This document shows, one piece after another, positions 16,814 through 23,639 of a stretch of DNA of 64,000 nt; the stretch's first letter is position 1, and the number at the start of each line of letters is the position of its first letter. The stretch comes from Streptomyces chartreusis (GTDB lineage Bacteria; Actinomycetota; Actinomycetes; Streptomycetales; Streptomycetaceae). The DNA lies in the NCBI RefSeq assembly GCF_008704715.1, contig NZ_CP023689.1, positions 3,906,001 to 3,970,000 of the forward strand, given 5' to 3'. The notes under the pieces are model-generated. The model ran no database searches. It saw only the letters and a list, made by a program, of their open reading frames with translations, and was not told the origin of the DNA. The position numbers and the translations under genes are program-made.

Positions 16814-17392
16814 TCAGGGAACCGGGAAGTCGGCCGGCGGGTCCTCCCCCACCCGGCCGTCGATCGACTCGCGGATCATGTCGGCCTGTCCGACGTGGCG
16901 GGCGTACTCCTCGACGAGGTCGATCAGGATGCGCCGCACGCTCGGCGCCCGGCCGTCGGGCCAGGTGAGGCGGGCGGGCTGATCCACGCCTCCCGCGGAC
17001 AGCGCCTTCCGCAGGTTCGCGCGGGAACGGGCGACGGCCCCCTGCCACAGGGCGTACAGGCGCTCCGGCTCGTCCGCTGCCGCCGAGCGCCACTCCCAGT
17101 CCGGGTCGGCATCCCAGTCCACCGTGTCCCAAGGCGGCGGCAGGTCGACGCCGAGCAGGCGCCGGGTGAAGTACTCGTCCTCGACGAGCGCCAAGTGCTT
17201 CAGCAGCCCGCCCAGGGTGAGCACGGAGGGCGCGAGCCGTGCGCCGAGCCCGCCCGCATCCAGGCCCTCGCACTTCCAGGCGAACGTCCGCCGCTGCCGC
17301 TCCAGGGAGCCGATCAGGGTGTCGACCTCGGTGCCGGAAACCGGCGGCTCCAGGAGAACGGACGGGACCTGCTGTTCGGTGTCGTGGGTCAT
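16814..17392 (-). CDS. DinB superfamily (DUF664-like) protein
   Basis: A 192-residue four-helix DinB-type protein. LGGLLKHLALVEDEYFTRRLLG and VEEYARHVGQADMIRESIDG hold the conserved histidines expected to bind a metal, as in mycothiol- or bacillithiol-dependent transferases. The ATG at 17392 is chosen; an in-frame ATG at 17413 is an alternative. The gene is divergent from the WYL regulator with a short gap, a common regulator-target arrangement. Confidence 0.78.
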   Translation of the reverse strand: MTHDTEQQVPSVLLEPPVSGTEVDTLIGSLERQRRTFAWKCEGLDAGGLGARLAPSVLTLGGLLKHLALVEDEYFTRRLLGVDLPPPWDTVDWDADPDWEWRSAAADEPERLYALWQGAVARSRANLRKALSAGGVDQPARLTWPDGRAPSVRRILIDLVEEYARHVGQADMIRESIDGRVGEDPPADFPVP

Positions 17393-17456
17393 GAGGCGCA
17401 GGCTAGGGTCCATTCCGGTCGTTCTGCTTCCGGAATCCCGAACCTTTGGTCGCCCG

Positions 17457-18437
17457 ATGAGCCACGACGAAAGTCCCACCGCACGCGCCTTGCTGCTGCT
17501 CGAAATGCTCCAGGGGAACCCCGGCATCACCGCTGCCCGGCTGGCCGCCCGCCTCGGCGTCTCCGAGCGCGCCGCCCGCCGCTACGTCGGCATCCTGCGC
17601 GAGGCCGGCATCCCGGTCGAGTCCACGCGGGGCCCGCACGGCGGCTACCGCATCGGCCGGGGCCTGCGGCTCCCGCCCCTGATGTTCACGCCGACCGAGG
17701 CGCTCGGGCTGGTCATGGCGGTACTGGAGGGACGGCCCGACGCGGCCGATCCGGCCGGCCCGGTGGGCGCCGCGCTCGGCAAACTGCTGCGCGCCCTGCC
17801 CGAACCGGTCGCACACCCTGCCGAGGCGGTCCGCAGGGCCGGTACCCGGGGTGCCTTCGACGCCGTCGTGCGTCCGGACCCCGACACCACCTCTTCCCTG
17901 GTGCAGGCTGCCGCCGCAAACCGCCGTGTGCGCCTCGGCTACCGGCTCGACCCTCGCGACGAGCGCACCATGGAGGTGGACCCCTGGGCGATCGTGGTGC
18001 ACCACGGGCGCTGGTACGTGCTCTGCTGGTCACACACCCGCGGGGCGCGCCGGGTGCTGCGCGTGGACCGGGTCACGACGGTGACCATGCTCCCCGACGC
18101 CTTCGAGCCACCGACCGGCCTGCGTCCCGTCGAGACTCTCGAGGAACACCTCTCCCAAGGCTGGACGCATCGGGTGGAGATCGTGATCGAGGCGCCGGTC
18201 GCGCGCGTGGCCGAGTGGCTCCCCCGCAGCCTCGGTCGCCCCGAGCTGGTCGACGAGCACACCACCCGTCTCCTGGCCACCACCGACGAGCCGGACTGGT
18301 ACGCCGAGCAGCTCACAGCGATCCGTGCGCCGTTCCGGATCGTCGGGCCGCCCGAGCTGCGGGAGGCGGCGCTGGCACTCGGGCGCCGGCTCGCGGAAGC
18401 CGCGGGGGGCGTGGACTCCAGCGCAACCTTTGACTAA
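17457..18437 (+). CDS. WYL-domain transcriptional regulator
   Basis: A 326-residue YafY-type regulator. The N-terminal winged helix (residues 8-65, ALLLLEMLQGNPGITAARLAARLGVSERAARRYVGIL) is followed by a WYL domain with VDPWAIVVHHGRWYVLCWSHTRGARRVLRVDRV, and a C-terminal WCX-like part. WYL domains bind nucleic acid or nucleotides to tune the HTH. The stop codon lies inside the operator-like palindrome of the next gene, and the gene is divergent from the DinB gene. Confidence 0.88.
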   Translation: MSHDESPTARALLLLEMLQGNPGITAARLAARLGVSERAARRYVGILREAGIPVESTRGPHGGYRIGRGLRLPPLMFTPTEALGLVMAVLEGRPDAADPAGPVGAALGKLLRALPEPVAHPAEAVRRAGTRGAFDAVVRPDPDTTSSLVQAAAANRRVRLGYRLDPRDERTMEVDPWAIVVHHGRWYVLCWSHTRGARRVLRVDRVTTVTMLPDAFEPPTGLRPVETLEEHLSQGWTHRVEIVIEAPVARVAEWLPRSLGRPELVDEHTTRLLATTDEPDWYAEQLTAIRAPFRIVGPPELREAALALGRRLAEAAGGVDSSATFD

Positions 18438-18445
18438 AGTCAAAG
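18428..18445. promoter_or_regulatory. Perfect palindrome, likely MarR operator
   Basis: CTTTGACTAAAGTCAAAG is an 8+2+8 perfect inverted repeat, unusually A/T-rich for this genome. It overlaps the WYL stop codon and lies 4 bases before the MarR-GNAT start codon, so bound regulator would block initiation of its own gene. Confidence 0.65.
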
Positions 18446-18449
18446 AAAT

Positions 18450-19337
18450 ATGGAGCCAGTGTCGACGGACCATGTGACGGCGTTCCGCCGCTTCAACCGG
18501 TACTTCACGCGCCGCATCGGCGTGCTGGACGACCACTACCTCGGCCAGGACCGCCCGCTCGGTGAGGCCCGGCTGCTGTTCGAGATCGGGGACGGGATGT
18601 CCCTGCGCGAGCTCCGGAGCCGGCTGGGTCTGGACGCCGGTTATCTGAGCCGGATGGCCAAGGCGCTCCGGGCACAGGGCATGGTCACGCTGAGCGCACA
18701 CCCCGAGGACAGCCGGCTGCGCATGATCGAACCGACGGCGGCCGGGCGGGTGGAGGTCAAGGAGCAGAACCGGCGGGCGAACCTGGTCGCCGCCGGGCTG
18801 CTCGACGGCCTCAGCGAACCGCAGCGCGCCGAGCTGGCCGGCGCGCTGGCCACCGCACAGCGCCTGCTGCGCCTCGCGAGCATCACCGTCGCACTCGTCG
18901 ACGGCGCCGCCCCGGACGCCCGGGCCTGCCTGGAGGGCTACGCCGCCGACATCGACGAGCGGTTCCCCGAGGGGTTCGACAAGGACGACCTCGTGGCGCC
19001 GCGGGAGGTGTCAGGCGACGCCGGCGCGTTCTTCGTCGCGTACGAGGAGGACCGGCCGGTGGGCTGCGGTGCGCTGCGGCGCCTCGAACCCGGCGTCGGC
19101 GAGATCCGGCACGTCTGGGTGCACCCCGCCGCCCGCCGCCTCGGCCTCGCCCGCCGGCTGCTCGACGCGCTCGAACAGGAGGCCGTGGCGCGCCACTTGA
19201 GCGTCGTACGCCTCGACACCCACGCCGCGCTCACCGAGGCGCAGGCGATGTACCGGGCGTGCGGCTACACGGCCATCCCGGCGTACGACGACAACGTCTA
19301 CGCCAGCCACTGGTTCGAGAAGCGGCTGGCGCCCTGA
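18450..19337 (+). CDS. MarR-GNAT fusion protein
   Basis: A 295-residue protein with an N-terminal MarR winged helix (about 10-140: LRELRSRLGLDAGYLSRMAKALRAQGMVTLSAHPEDSRLRMI) joined to a C-terminal GNAT acetyltransferase (about 150-295: GEIRHVWVHPAARRLGLARRLL is the acetyl-CoA loop, MYRACGYTAIPAYDDN the C-terminal motif). Such fusions occur widely in actinobacteria and may acetylate a small molecule that also controls DNA binding. ATG 18450 leaves almost no leader beyond the palindrome. It converges on the next gene with a 9-base gap. Confidence 0.85.
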   Translation: MEPVSTDHVTAFRRFNRYFTRRIGVLDDHYLGQDRPLGEARLLFEIGDGMSLRELRSRLGLDAGYLSRMAKALRAQGMVTLSAHPEDSRLRMIEPTAAGRVEVKEQNRRANLVAAGLLDGLSEPQRAELAGALATAQRLLRLASITVALVDGAAPDARACLEGYAADIDERFPEGFDKDDLVAPREVSGDAGAFFVAYEEDRPVGCGALRRLEPGVGEIRHVWVHPAARRLGLARRLLDALEQEAVARHLSVVRLDTHAALTEAQAMYRACGYTAIPAYDDNVYASHWFEKRLAP

Positions 19338-19346
19338 GCGGATCCG

Positions 19347-21407
19347 TCAGCTGAGGAACCAGACGATCACGATGATGATGGCGATCGCGCAGAAGGAGAG
19401 GCCGCCCGCGAGCAGACAGCCCGCCGTGCCGAACCCTCCGGTGATCCTGGCCATGAACGACTGCTTCCCGAAGGGCGGCGGCTGCGGCGGCGGTGTCGTC
19501 GGCGCCGGAGCCGTGTGGGGCGACGGCAGCGACTGGGCCGGCGGCGGCGCGGAGTGCGGCGGTTTGTCCATCCGTGTCAGCGCGTTCGACAGCAGCCGGC
19601 TCCACACCACGGGCGGCAGATCGGGAACCCGGCCGCCCGGCGGGTCGATGATGCTCTGCCGCAGCCAGTTGCCCGTGGTGGGATGCGGATCGCGGCTCAA
19701 CCGGTAGAGCAGTTCCTGCAGTTGGCGCAGATGCCGCTCGTCCCTGGCCAGCGGCGCGACGGCCCAGGTGAACAGGTGAGCCGCCCGGGACGCCCGGTCC
19801 GCTCCCGATCTGCCGTCCGCGCCCGCCACGTGCGGCGTGAAGTACAGCCCGTTCTCCAGCGCTTCGGCGCACAGCGCGTGCCGCAGCTCCAGCGAGCGCC
19901 GGTCCGCCCGGAGCGGCTCCCCCAGCACGTCCAGCAGCAACTCCACCGACTGCGGCGGGATCTCACGCGTGCGCAGCTCGTGCACCAGCACCTCGTCGGG
20001 CTGCCTGCGCAGCTCCGCCAGCAGCACGCTCTGCCCCATGCCGTCGCCGCGCCGGTAACCGCACAGCTCCCGGTGCAGCTCGGGCTGGGGGAGGAAGTGC
20101 GGAGGGGTGGTGGGGGGAGGCGGTGGCGGTGGCGGTGGCGGTGACACGGGAGCGGAGTTCGCATGCGGGTGCGCGTACGGAGGCAGGTGCGGCTGCGGAG
20201 GCGGAGGTGTGTGCGGCTGCGGAGGCGGAGGTGTGTGCGGGCGGGCGTACGGGTCCGCGCGGGACTCCGAAGGCGGCGGCTCCTGACGCGGCTCGACGTA
20301 GGACTCCGTGTACGGCTCGACGTAGGACTCCGTGTACGCGGTCGCGTACGGCTCCGAGGCGACGGCGGCCGGTGCCGGCGCCGGGTCGCGGTCCCGCTCG
20401 GCGAGCCCTGGCGTCTCCACCGGCGCCTGGGTTTCCCTCGTCCGGGGCGCGGGCGCCGACGCCGGGATCCGGGTGCCGTTCGGCGGTGTGCGGTCGGTGC
20501 CGAGGATCTCCTTGAGGCGGGCCCGGCGGCGTTCCCAGTCCAGCGCCGCGCCGCCGCGCAGTCCGTCGGTCAGCTGCGGCACGCCCGCGTCCGCCTCCGG
20601 GTGCGCGAGCACGTGCCGTACGAGTTCGGAGCCCGCCCAGAGCTCGAACCTGGAGTTGGCCGGCCTGCCTCCCCTGACCCGGGCCAGCGGGCCGGAGCCG
20701 CCGGTGTCCGGCTCCCAGCGCGGGACGGACGTGAGCCGCAGGGGGTGACTGTCCGCCGTGTCATAGGTGGCGAAGGTCCACTGCTGCTCCAGCCACGGGC
20801 CGAAGAGCAGGAACAGCCCGAGGTAGACCAGCGGCACCTCCTCCTGGTCCGGCCAGCCCGGGTGCCCCTTCTCCTCCATCAGCAGCGACAGCCGCTGGGT
20901 GGGGTCGCGCAGCCACTCCGCCGCGGTCAGGGTCAGCGCGTGCTTGACCGACGGCAGCCGGTCCAGCATCTGCGGCAACCGCTTGAGCGCCAGCGCGTCG
21001 AGCTTCGCGCTCTCCACCGGGTCCTGCTTCCCGGAGGCCGACTCGGCCTTCTCCCGGCTGCCCCAGCCGCCGTACGCGAGCCCGAGGCACTGACGCACCT
21101 TCAGGGTGCCGCGATCACCGACCAGGACATGGCTGACGGTGCTCGGCCGCCCGCCCCGGTCGGTGGTGGGCCAGCGCCGGACGAGCAGTACGGCGCCGTC
21201 GCCGGACAGCGTGCGCACGACGCTCGGCCGGGCTGCCGCCGCTCCGGACACCCACAGCAACGGGCCCAGTTCCCGGCCGAGTTCCTCGGCGCGCTCGGCG
21301 TCGCAGGAGTGGGCGACGGCGTTCATGCCGGTGCCCTGGCGGCCGTGGTTGCCGTCCCAGCGGTAGACGACCTGCTGTACCGGACCCCGGTCCTGGAAGT
21401 CGTTCAC
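19347..21407 (-). CDS. Tail-anchored proline-rich protein, GTPase-associated (GAP1-like?)
   Basis: A 686-residue protein. Residues 1-390 are globular (VQQVVYRWDGNHGRQGTGMNAVAHSC; PLVYLGLFLLFGPWLEQQWTFATYD), 390-470 are proline-rich with repeated ESYVEPY and HTPPPPQP units, 480-640 form a helical region, and the last ~28 residues form one hydrophobic helix (SFCAIAIIIVIVWFLS), so it is a tail-anchored membrane protein. The GTG overlaps the stop codon of the pseudokinase-GTPase gene (GTGA). Position and layout recall the GTPase-associated protein 1 family described from conflict-system operons, but I cannot confirm that without a profile search. No catalytic motif is seen. Confidence 0.7.
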   Translation of the reverse strand: MNDFQDRGPVQQVVYRWDGNHGRQGTGMNAVAHSCDAERAEELGRELGPLLWVSGAAAARPSVVRTLSGDGAVLLVRRWPTTDRGGRPSTVSHVLVGDRGTLKVRQCLGLAYGGWGSREKAESASGKQDPVESAKLDALALKRLPQMLDRLPSVKHALTLTAAEWLRDPTQRLSLLMEEKGHPGWPDQEEVPLVYLGLFLLFGPWLEQQWTFATYDTADSHPLRLTSVPRWEPDTGGSGPLARVRGGRPANSRFELWAGSELVRHVLAHPEADAGVPQLTDGLRGGAALDWERRRARLKEILGTDRTPPNGTRIPASAPAPRTRETQAPVETPGLAERDRDPAPAPAAVASEPYATAYTESYVEPYTESYVEPRQEPPPSESRADPYARPHTPPPPQPHTPPPPQPHLPPYAHPHANSAPVSPPPPPPPPPPTTPPHFLPQPELHRELCGYRRGDGMGQSVLLAELRRQPDEVLVHELRTREIPPQSVELLLDVLGEPLRADRRSLELRHALCAEALENGLYFTPHVAGADGRSGADRASRAAHLFTWAVAPLARDERHLRQLQELLYRLSRDPHPTTGNWLRQSIIDPPGGRVPDLPPVVWSRLLSNALTRMDKPPHSAPPPAQSLPSPHTAPAPTTPPPQPPPFGKQSFMARITGGFGTAGCLLAGGLSFCAIAIIIVIVWFLS

Positions 21408-23563
21408 TGATGTTCCCCTCCCTCGGACCCCTCGGGCTCCTCGGTCCCTTCCGGCGTCTCGAATCCCTCGGCCTGCCCGGCCCGCCCGGCTTCCTCCCAC
21501 GGCACCGCCTCCAGAGCCGGCGCCTCCCCCACCGCCAGCGCGTCGGCGCCGCCCGGCACCTGGATCAGTCCGTGCAGGGCGAACAGCGACAGCAGCGGCT
21601 CCAGCACCCGCCGGGGTCCGGCCCCCGCGGGATAGCGGCCCTGGTCCTCCTGGCCACCGGTGGCCGACGCGGCGTGCAGGGTGCACCGGCGGATCGCGTC
21701 GAACGGGCGCAGCCACGCCTGGCCCGCGTGCCGGCGCAGCAGCCCGTACAGGTCCCGGCTCTCCTCGCGGATCAGCGCCGGGTCCAGCGCGGCGGCCGGC
21801 GGCCGGGTCAGCCACCGGTCGACGGGCGGCTGGAACCTGAGCAGGTCGGCCTTGCCGAGCACCATCGCGGCCGGCACGTCCAGATACCCGCCGCTCTTCG
21901 GCAGCCGGTCCAGGACCGTGCCGAAGGCGAGGTCGCCGTCCCGGTTCACCTCCACCCCCAGGCGCTCCCTGGCGTGGTCGAGCTGCGGCAGCGGCAGGGC
22001 CAGCGCCGGGTCGACGACGAAGACCAGGGCGTCGACGCCGAGCAGGAAGCGCAGCGCCGCGTCGGTGCGGACGAGGTCCTCACCGCCGAGGTCGAAGAAG
22101 GCGACCGGGCGCACCTGCCCGCGCGCGTCGGTGATCAGCAGCGACTCCACGAAGCGGGCGAAGTCGTCCATGCCGAGGGCCGGGGTGTGGTCCAGGACCT
22201 TGCCGCTGCGCAGCGGCTGCACCCGGTCGCGCACGAACCGGGCGTGCTGCTCGGGATTGACGGACTGCCACTTCAGGCCGAACGGCTCCAGACCGCCGTC
22301 GGTGATCGCCGCGATCATCTGGGTCAGCAGATGGCTCTTGCCGGTGGAGGACTGGCCGACCATCGCGACGGTCAGCGGCCGGCCGTACGTCAGATAGGGC
22401 ACCGGGATGTAGTGCGCGGGGAACTCCGGGTCGGCCGTGCACTTCTGGACCGCGCCGCGCATGATGTCGGTCCGCCGCACGGGGTTGTTGATGCCCTTGA
22501 GATCCAGCGGCTTGTACTGCATCCGGCTGTCGGTGACGAACAGCTTGCCGAGGTCGAGCCGGATCGACTCCAGGCAGTACGGGCAGAGCACCTCGGCGCC
22601 GGTCTGCTCGGAGCCCGATCCCGCGCGCGAACGGGCGGCGGGTGCCTGCCGTTTGAGCCGCAGCGCCTCCTCGAAGGCGTCGTGGTGCGGGCGGGTCTCG
22701 TCCGGGGGCACCGCGAGCCGGACCCGGCGGGCGGCACCGGGCGCCACCAGGTCCAGGACCTGTGCGGGCGTCGGCCGGCCGGCCGCCAGCGGCGCGAAGG
22801 CGTCCCGCAGCGTCTGGTCGAGCTTGCGGTGATCGCCCAGGTCGGCGGGCGGCCGGTCGGCGGGGCCGGGCCGCCCGGTCGCCAGCCGGTACAGCACCTG
22901 GGCCGCGCTCCACACCGCGTCGCGGGGGTCGGCGAGCCCCTCGCCGCCGCGCTGTTCGGGCGGGCAGAAGGGCGACCGGCCCCACGGGCGGCGCGGCCGT
23001 CCGATCCGGGTCACCGACTCCAGCCCCCACAGCTGGACCTTCGCGCCGTCCCAGAGGACGGACGCGGGCGAGATGCCGCGCGGCACCAGACCCTGGCCCT
23101 CCAGCAGGCACAGGGCCAGCATCAGGTCGCGGGTGAAGACCTCCTGGTCGGCCGCGCCCATCACATGGATCCGCGAGACGGCGGTGCCGCGCGGCGGTTC
23201 GTACAGCAGGAACGGCTCGGCCGTGTCCAGCTCGTGGCCGATGAGCCGCGGGAAGAGCGCCGCGTACTCCGTGTCGCCGAGCACCTGGAGGAGCTGTACG
23301 GCGGCGGACGCCTCGGTGTCCAGCAGGGCGCGCGCCGCCGGGTTCGCCGCGTCCTTGGCGCTCAGCCGTACCTGCACGCACTGCTGGCCCTCGTCGTCGA
23401 GCACGGCCTTGCGCAGCAGTTGGGGCAGCAGCCGGTCGCGGCGGAACTCCCGGCCGACCCGCACCGGGGTGACGCGCCGGCGCCCCGAGGGCACGGTGAA
23501 GCCGAGCTTGTCCGGAGGCGGCCCGCCCGGCCCCGACGGACGGGAATGCGTGGTGCTGGTCAC
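21404..23563 (-). CDS. Pseudokinase-Zn-motif-GTPase fusion
   Basis: A 719-residue multidomain protein. Residues ~35-270 look like a Ser/Thr kinase fold without catalysis: the catalytic loop reads PRGISPASVL instead of HRDxKPxN, and WGL replaces DFG. CPYC at 327-330 with a further Cys near 375 suggests a metal-binding ribbon. Residues ~395-680 form a P-loop GTPase: GQSSTGKS (Walker A, 403-410), FFDLGGED (489-496, switch II-like DxxG) and LGKADL (569-574, NKxD-like). Such TRAFAC-type GTPases are known from predicted bacterial conflict operons. The GTG has AAAGGA upstream. Its 3' end overlaps the tail-anchored protein gene by 4 bases. Confidence 0.8.
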   Translation of the reverse strand: MTSTTHSRPSGPGGPPPDKLGFTVPSGRRRVTPVRVGREFRRDRLLPQLLRKAVLDDEGQQCVQVRLSAKDAANPAARALLDTEASAAVQLLQVLGDTEYAALFPRLIGHELDTAEPFLLYEPPRGTAVSRIHVMGAADQEVFTRDLMLALCLLEGQGLVPRGISPASVLWDGAKVQLWGLESVTRIGRPRRPWGRSPFCPPEQRGGEGLADPRDAVWSAAQVLYRLATGRPGPADRPPADLGDHRKLDQTLRDAFAPLAAGRPTPAQVLDLVAPGAARRVRLAVPPDETRPHHDAFEEALRLKRQAPAARSRAGSGSEQTGAEVLCPYCLESIRLDLGKLFVTDSRMQYKPLDLKGINNPVRRTDIMRGAVQKCTADPEFPAHYIPVPYLTYGRPLTVAMVGQSSTGKSHLLTQMIAAITDGGLEPFGLKWQSVNPEQHARFVRDRVQPLRSGKVLDHTPALGMDDFARFVESLLITDARGQVRPVAFFDLGGEDLVRTDAALRFLLGVDALVFVVDPALALPLPQLDHARERLGVEVNRDGDLAFGTVLDRLPKSGGYLDVPAAMVLGKADLLRFQPPVDRWLTRPPAAALDPALIREESRDLYGLLRRHAGQAWLRPFDAIRRCTLHAASATGGQEDQGRYPAGAGPRRVLEPLLSLFALHGLIQVPGGADALAVGEAPALEAVPWEEAGRAGQAEGFETPEGTEEPEGSEGGEHQ

Positions 23564-23639
23564 CGGCGGTCCTTTCGTTCGTGCAGGTGCTTCGGGCCGC
23601 AGGGGTCCGTGCGCGGCGGTACGGGACGCGGGGTGCCGC

